From positions 17,403 to 81,402 of the forward strand of contig NZ_JABUXR010000010.1 of assembly GCF_014838745.1 (NCBI RefSeq): a stretch of 64,000 bases of DNA, in the 5' to 3' direction. Position 1 is the stretch's first letter; the number at the start of each line of letters is the position of its first letter. The position numbers and the translations under genes are program-made. The notes beneath the pieces were generated by a model that had not been told where the DNA came from, searched no databases, and was given only the letters and a program-made list of their open reading frames with translations. Below are positions 1 through 8,165 of the stretch, one piece after another. This DNA is from Limosilactobacillus urinaemulieris (GTDB taxonomy: Bacteria > Bacillota > Bacilli > Lactobacillales > Lactobacillaceae).

Positions 1-10
1 ATTTAGCGAG

Positions 11-16
11 CTCCTT
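11..16 (-). promoter_or_regulatory. Ribosome binding site of a gene beyond the left edge
   Basis: On the minus strand positions 16 to 11 read AAGGAG. If the base just outside the window completes ATG with positions 2 and 1, the spacing is a normal 8 nt. In related lactobacilli a ribonuclease J gene often follows rpsO here. That identity is inference only, since none of its coding sequence is visible. Confidence 0.5.
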
Positions 17-121
17 TGTTTAGTTTTACCTTTTTAGGCATTTTATCGTACAAAATCACTATGTAATATCTTACCACAGAATAGTTAAGAATTGGAATAG
101 GAGTACCCTAGGGCTAAAATT

Positions 122-159
122 TAAAAATAAAAAAGCCAGAACTTTTTAGTCCCAGCTTT
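122..159 (-). terminator. Rho-independent terminator of rpsO
   Basis: An 11-bp stem with G-T wobbles pairs 149-159 with 132-142 around a short loop. On the minus strand it is followed by a T-rich stretch. It sits just past the rpsO stop. Confidence 0.8.
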
Positions 160-172
160 CCAAAGTGATGAA

Positions 173-442
173 TTACCGACGAAGACCCAACTTTTGGATA
201 AGTTCACGGTAAGCATTTAAATCAGTCCGACGCAAGTAAGCCAAAAGGTTACGACGGTGACCGATCTTCTTCATCAAACCACGTTGTGAGTGGTAATCAT
301 GCTTGTGTGTACGCAAGTGGTCATTCAATTCGTTAATATCTGCAGTTAAAACAGCAACTTGTACTTGGGTAGAACCAGTGTCACCTTCGTGAGTTGCGAA
401 TTCCTTGATAATTTGATCCTTACGTTCTTTAGAAATAGCCAT
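173..442 (-). CDS. rpsO: 30S ribosomal protein S15
   Basis: S15 binds the central domain of 16S rRNA early in 30S assembly. The 89-residue product has the usual family length and the conserved HxxDxxSQRGL segment followed by [14 protein letters not shown]. The start is the ATG at 442 (MAISKE), which has GAAAGGTGGG a suitable distance upstream. A 12-residue in-frame extension upstream lacks such a site and is rejected. The gene is divergent from rpsT and has its own promoter (546-574) and terminator. A small hairpin in the leader may serve S15 autoregulation, as known in other Firmicutes. Confidence 0.97.
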   Translation of the reverse strand: MAISKERKDQIIKEFATHEGDTGSTQVQVAVLTADINELNDHLRTHKHDYHSQRGLMKKIGHRRNLLAYLRRTDLNAYRELIQKLGLRR

Positions 443-488
443 GCTATTTTCCCACCTTTCAATTATTAAATGCGCCAAGTTCTAAGTA

Positions 489-509
489 TTGCGTCGGTGA
501 GGATCGCAA
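489..509 (-). other. Stem-loop in the rpsO leader
   Basis: The roughly 95-nt 5' leader of rpsO contains a 5-bp TTGCG/CGCAA stem with an 11-nt loop. S15 represses its own translation through leader structures in several bacteria. Whether this hairpin takes part is not shown by the sequence. Confidence 0.3.
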
Positions 510-545
510 AACTGAGAAGAGGCATGGTTCAAACAAACCTTTAAT

Positions 546-574
546 AATATAACCAATTTTCTTTCAAGATGCAA
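546..574 (-). promoter_or_regulatory. Promoter of rpsO
   Basis: The minus strand has TTGCAT at 574-569 and TATATT at 551-546 with a 17-bp spacer, a good sigma-A match. Transcription would start near 540, giving a leader of about 95 nt. Confidence 0.65.
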
Positions 575-603
575 GCCAATCGTTTCAAAATTCCTCTTTA
601 CTA

Positions 604-632
604 TTGCATTGAGAACTAGTCTTTTGTATAAT
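604..632 (+). promoter_or_regulatory. Promoter of rpsT
   Basis: TTGCAT at 604-609 and a perfect TATAAT at 627-632 are separated by 17 bp. The promoter lies about 50 bp upstream of the rpsT start. It is back to back with the rpsO promoter, which has the same -35 hexamer. Confidence 0.75.
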
Positions 633-686
633 GACAGATGTTGAAAATTCTGGTCAACTGAATATTGGGTAACGGAGGTGAAACTC

Positions 687-941
687 ATGCCAATTATTAA
701 ATCAGCAATTGAACGTGTTCGTACTAGCGAAAAAGCTGAAGCACGTAACGCATCCCAATTAAGCAAAATGCGTACTGCTATCAAGAAGTTTGACAAGGCA
801 AAGCTTGCTGGCGCAGATAACCTTGATGATCTTTACAAGGCTGCAATCTCAGCAATTGACCGTGCCCACTCAAAGGGTCTTATCAAGGCTAACAAGGCTG
901 CTCGTGACAAGTCACGTCTTTCAGCACGTTACGCTAAGTAA
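687..941 (+). CDS. rpsT: 30S ribosomal protein S20
   Basis: S20 binds the 5' domain of 16S rRNA at the bottom of the small subunit. The product is 84 residues, Lys- and Ala-rich and helical, beginning [11 protein letters not shown] and ending RLSARYAK, all typical of S20. The ATG at 687 is chosen because GGAGGTG lies 7 nt upstream; a GTG three codons earlier overlaps that site. It is one of the few plus-strand genes here. The neighbourhood comE-holA-rpsT is conserved across Firmicutes. Confidence 0.97.
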   Translation: MPIIKSAIERVRTSEKAEARNASQLSKMRTAIKKFDKAKLAGADNLDDLYKAAISAIDRAHSKGLIKANKAARDKSRLSARYAK

Positions 942-944
942 TTA

Positions 945-980
945 AAAAAGTGAAACTTTTCGGTTTCACTTTTTTATTTT
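945..980 (+). terminator. Terminator of rpsT
   Basis: A 12-bp perfect stem (945-956 with 963-974) closes a 6-nt loop. The T run continues to about 980. Confidence 0.9.
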
Positions 981-1044
981 TTTAAATAAAAAACTATGTC
1001 ATAAGCACTACTATTTCGATGAAAAGACGAATGGTACAACGCAT

Positions 1045-1089
1045 AAATGGGCTTCAGTGCTCGGTAAAAACCGACTCTAAAGCCCATTT
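1045..1089. other. Nested hairpin between convergent rpsT and holA
   Basis: A 10-bp outer stem (1045-1054 with 1080-1089) encloses an inner 5-bp stem (1061-1065 with 1070-1074). Neither side carries a clear T tract, so it is not a textbook terminator. It may end holA transcripts or protect 3' ends. Confidence 0.4.
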
Positions 1090-1117
1090 GTGCTTTCTCA
1101 AGGCTAGCTGCTGCATG

Positions 1118-2158
1118 TCACCCCATCCCTACACCTTGCTGCTGTCCATACTGAAGCATAAACAATTGAAAGAGTAGTCTCGGATCGCGTTGTGTTGTTT
1201 TCAATGCTTTTTCAATGTTAACTAATCCTAAGTATGCATTCTCTAATGCAAGTAAACTAAATTGCCGAACGGTTCGAAGCCCTAACTTAACCCGATATGG
1301 GTGAACTTTTAATTTTTGCGCCAAGCTCCCTTGACTAAGTCCTCGTGAACTCAAAATTTTTATTTGCAATAATAAGCGAAACTGACTAATTAATACTGCA
1401 TTAATCCTTAATGGCGGTTGTTGTCCCGCAATTAATTGATCATACAGGTCAATAGATCTCGTTTGATCATGTTTAAGAACAGCATTAACCAAATCGAAGA
1501 CATTTTCATCGAGCGATTGGGGGACTAATTCTTTGACTGCTTGTTGGGTAATATGTCGATCCTGGTATGTCAATAGTTTTAGCTTGCTTAAGTTAGCATT
1601 CATCAGCTCATAATCAGCATTTGTCCGTTGAACTAGCTCGTCAATGGCCGCTTCGTCAATCGCATACTGATCGTTGGTAAGCTCAGCACGAATCTGTTGT
1701 CGAGCATGTGTCTCATCTAAGGGAGCGGTATCAATCGTTACCGCAACCTTTTTTAGTTCTTTAACAATCTTTTTGCGACCATCTAGTTTTTCATACGGTG
1801 CTAAGAAAACTAAAATAGTTGACGGCTCCGGATGTTGTAAATAATTACTCAGCGAGTCAAGATCATGTTCAATTTTTGTTGGTCCTTTTTCTCCAGTAAA
1901 GAAATATGGTTTATTGATCAAAACTAGCCGTCGTTCACCGAAAAACGGGGCTGCCATTGCATCATCAAGGGCAACTGCTAATGGCGTTGTTTCCATATCA
2001 TAACTTCCAACGTTCATTACCCGTTCTTCTTCAGGAATTAAATTAATAAACATCTCCCGTACTCGTTGTATCAATACCTGCTGTGTTCCAAGAGCAAGAT
2101 AGATCATCATTGCAGGAGTTTTACTCGTTATTTGTTGTTTAAGCGTGGTAACATCCAC
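1118..2158 (-). CDS. holA: DNA polymerase III subunit delta
   Basis: HolA is the delta subunit of the clamp loader, which opens the DnaN sliding clamp and loads it on primed DNA. The 346-residue length matches the family. The N-terminal segment, the VFLAPYEKLDGRKK region and the C-terminal helical collar domain with RLLLQIKIL are recognisable. The start is probably the GTG at 2158, with GGAG about 10 nt upstream. It overlaps the end of comEC by 31 bp, so the two are translationally linked. The comEC-holA order is conserved in Firmicutes and supports the call. Confidence 0.92.
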   Translation of the reverse strand: MDVTTLKQQITSKTPAMMIYLALGTQQVLIQRVREMFINLIPEEERVMNVGSYDMETTPLAVALDDAMAAPFFGERRLVLINKPYFFTGEKGPTKIEHDLDSLSNYLQHPEPSTILVFLAPYEKLDGRKKIVKELKKVAVTIDTAPLDETHARQQIRAELTNDQYAIDEAAIDELVQRTNADYELMNANLSKLKLLTYQDRHITQQAVKELVPQSLDENVFDLVNAVLKHDQTRSIDLYDQLIAGQQPPLRINAVLISQFRLLLQIKILSSRGLSQGSLAQKLKVHPYRVKLGLRTVRQFSLLALENAYLGLVNIEKALKTTQRDPRLLFQLFMLQYGQQQGVGMG

Positions 2159-4401
2159 CCGTATTCATCTCCTTTTAGTTTTGTTTGCCAATGATAGTTG
2201 TTTCCATAGTAACGGTATCGAATCATTCCATATTTCTGAGTTGATACTGATTTAACATTATTTTTTCTTAACGTAATTAGTGTCTCTTGATTAGGATGAC
2301 CATACCGATTTTGTCGTCCAGCAGAAATAATACCTATTTGCGGCAGAAGTTGCCTTATGAATTGCGGATCACTTGATGTCTTACTACCATGATGACCTAA
2401 TTTTAGGACATCTACCCGCAAATCAGGATTACGGTGAATAACATTTCTTTCTCCCTGACGATCCAGATCTCCCATAAACATAAATTTAAGTTGACCAAAG
2501 ATTCCGATCAAAACCATTGAATCTTCATTTTTCCCCTCGCCTTCATCAAAAGGGTGCAAAACACGAAGCTTTGAGTATGGTAATTTATTGCCAGCTACTA
2601 CCGGAAGGATTTGAGGAACTTGTTGACAATTGACAGGAATTAATCTTATCAAGGAATGCTGCTTTTCCATTCCCTTTGGCACCACGATTTGCTTCACTCT
2701 GAAGTTTTGTAAGATCGATGTTAAGTAACCAATATGATCTAAATCATGGTGACTAAGATAAATTGTATCAATCTTACTAACTCCGCAGCTCTTTAAATAA
2801 TTAATGCTGGTTCTCGTAGCATAATCCCTTTTTGCTTGCACAAGACGTTTTCCAAATAATAATTTTCCCCCTGTATCAATAAGTTCTATTCGATTGCTAA
2901 GTGGATAGCGAATTATTATGCTATCACCCTGACCAATATCAACAAAGGTAACCTCACCATAAAGCGGTACATGAATAGTAATAAAAGCAATAGCATACAA
3001 ACCAGCAAGAAAAAGCAATGGTCTCAGCCGATAATGATCCATCATTAGTAAAGTTACAATAAACAGTATCCAAATAATGATAACTGATGGTTTGCCAAAC
3101 CTAATCAATCCTGGCCAACTACTTAGCTCTCCTAGAAGCCATTCAAACTCCCTTAGCAAGTAATTAACAATCACTGGGAAAAGTGGCAACCACTTAAATA
3201 ATAATGTACTAATAATTACAGCTGGAAAAATAATTTCTGAAAAGAACGGAATAATAAGGAAACTACAAATAAATGTTAAAAGGTGAATTTCATAAGTAAA
3301 TGCCAATATCGACGGCAAACTAATCAGGTTTAAAAACAATGACTGTCGATAAGAGCGAATAGTATTAGGAATTACCTGTAATGTAAACGATAATAAGTAA
3401 CTTAACTGACCACCAAGAGTTAGGAGAAGCCAAGGATCAAACAATAAACCGCCAAGCAGGCTCATTGCCCACCCATCAAGCGGACTTAATCCGGTCACGC
3501 GTTGAATCAAGTTCATCTCCGCCATGATTACAGCCCGAATCAGGCTAATCGAGCCACCACCAATAATTAAATAAATTGGCAGGCTAATAATTAAAAGCCA
3601 TTCAATATCTTCACGATTAAAATGTATTCTAACTAATCCTTTTCTTAAACAATCAGTTATTAAAACAACGTGCATCCCAGAAATACAAAACAAATGCAAT
3701 AACCCTAGTCGCTTAACATTCTCCATCATCTCTGCACTCTGTTCATTCTTCATCCCCAAAATTAGTTGTTGACAATAGCTGGCAAGCGGATGAGGAAAAT
3801 GACTAAAGTAGGTAGACAACTTCGCACGTAAAATATGGCACCGTTGGGTTAACCCTGGCTGATAATCGTTCTCAATTCGCAGTTGTTTGCAATTGACCTG
3901 ATTATAAATATGGAACTGCCAATAATACCGTTGTGAATCAAATTGATTAAAATTAGTGGCCGGCTCAAGAGGGTGCTCATTCCCAGAAATTGTCCATCGC
4001 ATTAGTTCCCTTGTCTTGCTAATCTTTTGGACTTCCTGATAATTCTTTGCAAAGTAAACCAGAATTATCCTTTCACCGGTTTGAATATCTGTTGCTCGAG
4101 CACTAATAAAATAATCAGTACTCGTTACTTGATCTGGTAAAACCAAGAACGTCCGATTAGTAATTTCGCACTGTTGCTTAACCGTAGTTAACCGAATTCT
4201 CTGCAGTTCATTAAAGCACCCAACTGATACAAGAATTGCAATACAGCACGTTATAATTAAAATTAGTCGTTCTTTTAAGCTAATGATTCGATAAAAAATC
4301 AGTACAAGCAGAATCAGTAGCCAATAATAATGATTGAGGATAATTGCCGTTACTAATCCGGCAACAATCGCCGGAAAAATAATCCGATTATAAATCGTTA
4401 C
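2128..4401 (-). CDS. comEC: ComEC/Rec2 DNA-uptake channel, without a canonical start codon
   Basis: ComEC is the membrane channel that carries one strand of transforming DNA into the cytoplasm. The frame is open from 4440 down to 2128. It encodes hydrophobic segments near the N-terminus, the ComEC membrane core, and a C-terminal metallo-beta-lactamase-like domain with SHHDLDH and GHHGS. No ATG, GTG or TTG occurs in frame between the upstream stop (4441-4443) and a TTG at 4146. That TTG lacks a ribosome site and would remove the first membrane segments. At 4399-4402 the comEB stop reads GTAA, where a GTGA overlap would give a 757-residue ComEC of normal length. Either translation uses a rare codon such as ATT, or the start has been lost. 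Confidence 0.8.
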   Translation of the reverse strand, partial: VTIYNRIIFPAIVAGLVTAIILNHYYWLLILLVLIFYRIISLKERLILIITCCIAILVSVGCFNELQRIRLTTVKQQCEITNRTFLVLPDQVTSTDYFISARATDIQTGERIILVYFAKNYQEVQKISKTRELMRWTISGNEHPLEPATNFNQFDSQRYYWQFHIYNQVNCKQLRIENDYQPGLTQRCHILRAKLSTYFSHFPHPLASYCQQLILGMKNEQSAEMMENVKRLGLLHLFCISGMHVVLITDCLRKGLVRIHFNREDIEWLLIISLPIYLIIGGGSISLIRAVIMAEMNLIQRVTGLSPLDGWAMSLLGGLLFDPWLLLTLGGQLSYLLSFTLQVIPNTIRSYRQSLFLNLISLPSILAFTYEIHLLTFICSFLIIPFFSEIIFPAVIISTLLFKWLPLFPVIVNYLLREFEWLLGELSSWPGLIRFGKPSVIIIWILFIVTLLMMDHYRLRPLLFLAGLYAIAFITIHVPLYGEVTFVDIGQGDSIIIRYPLSNRIELIDTGGKLLFGKRLVQAKRDYATRTSINYLKSCGVSKIDTIYLSHHDLDHIGYLTSILQNFRVKQIVVPKGMEKQHSLIRLIPVNCQQVPQILPVVAGNKLPYSKLRVLHPFDEGEGKNEDSMVLIGIFGQLKFMFMGDLDRQGERNVIHRNPDLRVDVLKLGHHGSKTSSDPQFIRQLLPQIGIISAGRQNRYGHPNQETLITLRKNNVKSVSTQKYGMIRYRYYGNNYHWQTKLKGDEYGWMLPRLNNK

Positions 4402-4883
4402 TTTTGCTCTGGATGAATATATTGATCCAAAGCTACCTGTTCAAGGATATTGTCGTCTAATTTAATTTGATTAAGGCGGATATTCTTTAAGTTAATTAGT
4501 TTCATAGCATATTCATCATTATGATAATTCCGAATATAGTTAATTTCCTTGATCCCAGCCTGCAAAAGGCTCTTTGTACACTGTAAGCAAGGAAAATCGG
4601 TTACGTACAAGCTGGCACCATCAGTAGAAATTCCGAACTTGGCACATTGCAAAATTGCGTTCATCTCGGCATGAATAGTTCGCACACAATGACCATCACG
4701 AAGATAACAACCCTCGTCAATGCAGTGGGCATCCCCCGAAACAGAACCATTGTAACCACCGGCAATAATCCGCTTATCTCGTACTAAGACGGCACCAACG
4801 GATAACCGATTGCAAGTACTTCTTGATGCTAATAGTGCTGCTTGGATCATGAAATATTGATCCCAATCAATCCTCTTTTTCAT
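4398..4883 (-). CDS. comEB: ComE operon protein 2, dCMP deaminase family
   Basis: This zinc-dependent deoxycytidylate deaminase-like protein is encoded in the late competence operon. In Bacillus it is dispensable for DNA uptake and helps place ComGA at the poles. The catalytic HAEMNA motif and the second zinc motif PCLQC are intact, as is the extra CIDEGC region of dCMP deaminases. The ATG at 4883 gives 161 residues. A GTG three codons upstream is possible but has its purine-rich site too close. The gene ends in GTAA, where comEC would be expected to start. Confidence 0.9.
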   Translation of the reverse strand: MKKRIDWDQYFMIQAALLASRSTCNRLSVGAVLVRDKRIIAGGYNGSVSGDAHCIDEGCYLRDGHCVRTIHAEMNAILQCAKFGISTDGASLYVTDFPCLQCTKSLLQAGIKEINYIRNYHNDEYAMKLINLKNIRLNQIKLDDNILEQVALDQYIHPEQK

Positions 4884-4946
4884 CTTTTCCACACTTTCCG
4901 AATACTTTTGATGACTAGTATAACAAAATTAAAATCAAACTAAAAA

Positions 4947-5592
4947 TTAGACCGCTAACATCGGTTTCAACTTAGCAACGGTTTTTTCACCAAAACCATT
5001 AATATTTTTTAGATCATCGACCGAATTAAAACTTCCATGCTCCTGACGATATTTGAGGATTAAATCCGCTTTTTTATCCCCGATTCCCGTAATCTTACAT
5101 AATTGCTCTTTAGTAGCGGTATTAAGATTAACAATTTCCTGACCACCATTAGGAGCGTTCTCATTCGTTGCCGAGGTTGATAATCCCCCTCCCGATAATG
5201 ATGCCGGAACTTGTTCACCCTTTTTCGGAATATAGATAACCTGAGCGTCAACTAGCTGCTTAGCCAGATTCACTTGGTTCATATCGGCATCGGGAGTTTC
5301 ATGTCCGGCTGCAGCTAAAGCTTCATTTATCCGCGAACCGCCCGGCAATCGATAGACCCCCTGGATGAAGGACCGCTCCCTTAATGTCAACACATACTGC
5401 TTTCCCTCCTCTCACCTGTGATTGTTTCTGGGTGGTCGGTATCTTCTTATCGGCTGTCATAAAAGGATCATTGTTAGCATTAGTCTGTGAATGATATACT
5501 TTGCCACCAACCATAATAACCCCAACTAACAAAACGACAACCATGATTATCTTATTACGATAATTCAGCCAAATTTCCTCTAAATGTTCCAT
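4947..5592 (-). pseudogene. comEA: ComEA DNA receptor, split by a +1 frameshift
   Basis: ComEA is the membrane-anchored receptor that binds double-stranded DNA outside the cell during transformation. The 5' part (ATG at 5592) gives one N-terminal membrane helix, a linker and the start of an SLBB domain (DIKGAVLHPG), then runs into a stop at 5323. The rest of SLBB (GVYRLPGGSRINEAL) and the helix-hairpin-helix DNA-binding domain (LNTATKEQL, GIGDKKA) continue in another frame to 4947. The frames meet at a run of five C (5357-5361; G on the coding strand). Removing one base restores a 214-residue ComEA. It may be a true pseudogene, a slippage switch or an assembly error. Confidence 0.88.
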
Positions 5593-5707
5593 AAACTATC
5601 CCCCTACCAATATAGAACGCCAAAATTTAGTTTTTGCACGTTTAAATTTTAAAAAGGGAGGAACAACCTATATCCTCATTCCTAGGAAACCCACTCGACC
5701 TTCAATC

Positions 5708-5748
5708 CAAAAAATAAGAGACCAGAAAATTGCTGTTCTCTGATCTCT
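5708..5748 (-). terminator. Terminator of the ylbL transcript
   Basis: A 10-bp stem (5739-5748 with 5717-5726) is followed on the minus strand by TATTTTTT. It separates the coaD-ylbL group from the comE operon. Confidence 0.8.
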
Positions 5749-5761
5749 AACTTAACACCTG

Positions 5762-6811
5762 CTATGGGTGTGTTCTTAAATATTTAATTGCATCATTAAA
5801 TGACGATACCGGCACTACTTTCATCCCCGGTGCGGACTTTTGTGCGGTTTTCTTGGCTAATTGGTAATTCGTCATGTGCTGCTCCTCATACTTAAGAAGG
5901 AGCTTAGATGGTTTAACATAAGGGGCAAAGAAAATTGTTGCACCAGCTTTATGGGCCGCAATTACCTTTTTGTCAATTCCACCAATTTCACCAACCGAAC
6001 CATCAGGATTAATCGTTCCCGTTCCAGCAATCTTCCGTCCGTGACGTAAGTCTTGACCAGTTAACTGCTGATAGATCTGCAAACTAAACATTAACCCGCC
6101 AGAAGGCCCTCCTAGTTGACCCGGATTAACCTTAACCGGAATTTTGGTATGAACCTTAACATTATCAGTCAAAACAATCCCAATTCCCGCCCGAAAATTA
6201 GCAATCTTTACTAGCGGCTTAGTGACTGTTTGCTGATGACCATCGTGAAGATAAGTTACCGTTAATGGTGAACCGACCTTTCGCTTAGCAATATACTTCT
6301 GAAATCCTTGTGCGGTATCAAAGTGTTGACCATTAACTTTAGTTATCGTATCGCCGACTTTAATATCTTTTTTGAATTTGGAATTTTTTTCAATTTCAAG
6401 AACATAGATCCCAAGGTACCGTTTGCTAACTTCTTGATGGGCAGCTTTATATGCGTTCGCAATCGCTTCGTTAATTGCACTTTGCATGTAAAAGTCTTGA
6501 ACCTTATCAAAGGTCGCATTATTTTGACCACCAGTAACAGCTTGCTTACTTTCAATCGTATTATAAGGGGTTAATTTGGCCCACAGATAGGTTGCCGGAC
6601 GCGCTTGTTGAAGATAAACAGAAGTAATCATGAAGCTTCCCTTTTGCTTATCAGGATGGCCCTTAATTTTAACGTAAGAACGTAAACTATCGGCAGTTCC
6701 CGGACTCTCAATATACTTATTAAGCGGCCAAAACAAGAACCAGCCGATAAATAATACGGCAAATAACGTCAGTAATATTCGCCGCATAATTAACTTATCT
6801 TGTTTTTTCAT
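5762..6811 (-). CDS. ylbL: PDZ and Lon-like serine protease (YlbL/SepM family)
   Basis: This is a membrane-anchored serine protease. The family includes SepM of streptococci, which trims the competence pheromone, and YlbL of Bacillus. The 349-residue product has one N-terminal membrane helix (about 11-30), a PDZ domain (about 125-205) and a C-terminal Lon-type domain with Ser237 in GGPSGG and Lys282 in GGIDKK as the likely dyad. The active site faces outside. Its start overlaps the end of coaD by 17 bp, so it is in the rsmD-coaD operon. The natural substrate here is unknown. Confidence 0.9.
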   Translation of the reverse strand: MKKQDKLIMRRILLTLFAVLFIGWFLFWPLNKYIESPGTADSLRSYVKIKGHPDKQKGSFMITSVYLQQARPATYLWAKLTPYNTIESKQAVTGGQNNATFDKVQDFYMQSAINEAIANAYKAAHQEVSKRYLGIYVLEIEKNSKFKKDIKVGDTITKVNGQHFDTAQGFQKYIAKRKVGSPLTVTYLHDGHQQTVTKPLVKIANFRAGIGIVLTDNVKVHTKIPVKVNPGQLGGPSGGLMFSLQIYQQLTGQDLRHGRKIAGTGTINPDGSVGEIGGIDKKVIAAHKAGATIFFAPYVKPSKLLLKYEEQHMTNYQLAKKTAQKSAPGMKVVPVSSFNDAIKYLRTHP

Positions 6812-7316
6812 TATGCTCCTTAACCTGCTTTAGCTTCTCCTCTTCAATCCGCTGTTTCAGTGCTTCATTAATGTTCTTTGGCAAGTAAGCAGAAATATCA
6901 CCACCAGAAGATGTAACTTCCTTTAAGATACTGCTAGATAAGTGCTGATATTCTGGCTTTGCAAGGAAGAATACCGTCTCACACTGATCATCTAAGAAAT
7001 TATTCATTGCGGCAATATCACGTTCATATTGAAAATCGGTTGTATTCCGCAAACCACGCATTAAGTAATCGGCACCGATCTTATTCATTAAATCAACGGT
7101 TAGACCATCAGTTGTAATTACTGAAACATTATCCAATCCTGAAACAGCTTCACGAATCTGTGCTACTCGTTCTTCAACCGTGAATAGTGGTTTTTTACTT
7201 CGATTAGTCATTACGGCAACCGCCAACTGATCAAATAACGCACTTCCCCGTTTAATTAAGTCAAGATGTCCTAAAGTCAATGGATCAAATGTTCCAGGAA
7301 ATACTGCAACTTTCAT
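6795..7316 (-). CDS. coaD: Pantetheine-phosphate adenylyltransferase
   Basis: CoaD transfers AMP from ATP to 4'-phosphopantetheine to form dephospho-CoA, the penultimate step of coenzyme A synthesis. The product is 173 residues. The N-terminal nucleotidyltransferase motif FPGTFDPLTLGH, with the TxGH signature, is intact. The RGLRNTTDF segment and the C-terminal LSSSILKEV motif are also characteristic. It lies 5 bp after rsmD and overlaps ylbL, forming the conserved rsmD-coaD-ylbL cluster. Confidence 0.96.
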   Translation of the reverse strand: MKVAVFPGTFDPLTLGHLDLIKRGSALFDQLAVAVMTNRSKKPLFTVEERVAQIREAVSGLDNVSVITTDGLTVDLMNKIGADYLMRGLRNTTDFQYERDIAAMNNFLDDQCETVFFLAKPEYQHLSSSILKEVTSSGGDISAYLPKNINEALKQRIEEEKLKQVKEHNEKTR

Positions 7317-7321
7317 TCTGT

Positions 7322-7879
7322 TTACCCTCTTTCAAATCGATAAAAACTCAAAACCGTAATTCCGTAACTTTGCTGTTTAATGAAATTAAACGAACCTATA
7401 TTCTCAGGCAAATTAGCTTCCTGATTAGTTTCGGCAACTATTAACGCATCATCATTCAGAAGACTAAGTTCAACCATTTTTGTCATATCCTTAACAATTT
7501 GCTGTTTAGCATATGGAGGATCAAGATAAACCAAGTCAAACTTCTTTTCCTGTTTTGCAAGAACAGCCAGGGCTTTGCGCGAGTCCATCTTCAAAACAGT
7601 GAATTTTTCGGGATGCTTTGTTACCCCAATATTATCCTTAATCGTCTTAATTGCCGGATAAGCGCGATCAACTAGAATCGCATGCTCAATTCCTCTTGAG
7701 ACCCCTTCAATACTAAGGCCACCACTACCGCCATATAAGTCAAGGCTCATTCCGCCACTAAAATAAGGACCAATGATGTTAAATAATGCTTCTTTTACTT
7801 TATCAGTCGTTGGTCGCGTTGCCATTCCCGGAACAGCACTTAATCGACGGCCACCAAATTCACCAGCAACAATTCTCAT
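7322..7879 (-). CDS. rsmD: 16S rRNA (guanine(966)-N(2))-methyltransferase
   Basis: RsmD methylates N2 of G966 in 16S rRNA using S-adenosylmethionine. The 185-residue product starts MRIVAGEFGGRRL and has the SAM-binding segment DLYGGSGGLSIE and the N6/N2 methylase catalytic motif DPPY, all expected. It lies 2 bp after ylbG and 5 bp before coaD, so all are probably co-transcribed. Confidence 0.95.
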   Translation of the reverse strand: MRIVAGEFGGRRLSAVPGMATRPTTDKVKEALFNIIGPYFSGGMSLDLYGGSGGLSIEGVSRGIEHAILVDRAYPAIKTIKDNIGVTKHPEKFTVLKMDSRKALAVLAKQEKKFDLVYLDPPYAKQQIVKDMTKMVELSLLNDDALIVAETNQEANLPENIGSFNFIKQQSYGITVLSFYRFERG

Positions 7880-7881
7880 TC

Positions 7882-8160
7882 TTAATCATCCTCATCATGT
7901 TGTTTGTATAAACCCGTTTGTTCCAGATCGGTTAAGGTCGGATCAAGATCTGGGCGAGCTGAACTAATAACTCGCTTAACCGCACGCAAATGTTGAACCC
8001 GCTCTTTAATTTCATCATAACGATCCTGATTGACATATAGAATTGCATAGTGGAAGTGCTTCGATGCATACCGCAACTGACCATAATGATGTAAACTTCG
8101 TAATACCCGACGTCCATTATAGTAAACGATGATTGCTCGTCGTTTAGTTAGGTTAAACAC
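7882..8160 (-). CDS. ylbG: YlbG family protein (DUF2129)
   Basis: This small cytosolic protein of 92 residues belongs to the YlbG/UPF0298 family, which has no established biochemical role. Recognisable features are the N-terminal RAIIVYYNGRRVLRSLHHYGQL segment, shortened in this genus-type form, and the HYAILYVN strand. It lies 5 bp after the FtsW-like gene and directly before rsmD. This is the same context as ylbG-ylbH in Bacillus, which is the main support. Confidence 0.85.
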   Translation of the reverse strand: MFNLTKRRAIIVYYNGRRVLRSLHHYGQLRYASKHFHYAILYVNQDRYDEIKERVQHLRAVKRVISSARPDLDPTLTDLEQTGLYKQHDEDD

Positions 8161-8165
8161 GGTCT

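Noticed and set aside
482-796. Minus-strand ORF of 104 codons overlapping rpsT
   Set aside because: It lies opposite rpsT and across both promoters, with no ribosome site and no family resemblance.
5060-5251. Second ORF inside comEA on the same strand
   Set aside because: It is a shadow frame of the HhH/SLBB part; the comEA reading explains this DNA.
5622-5634. AAAA-N5-TTTT motif upstream of comEA, resembling half of a ComK box
   Set aside because: Only one half-box is present, the region is AT-rich so chance is likely, and ComK is not usual in lactobacilli.
6308-6574. Plus-strand ORF antisense to ylbL
   Set aside because: It is a shadow of the protease gene; no start signal or recognisable domain.
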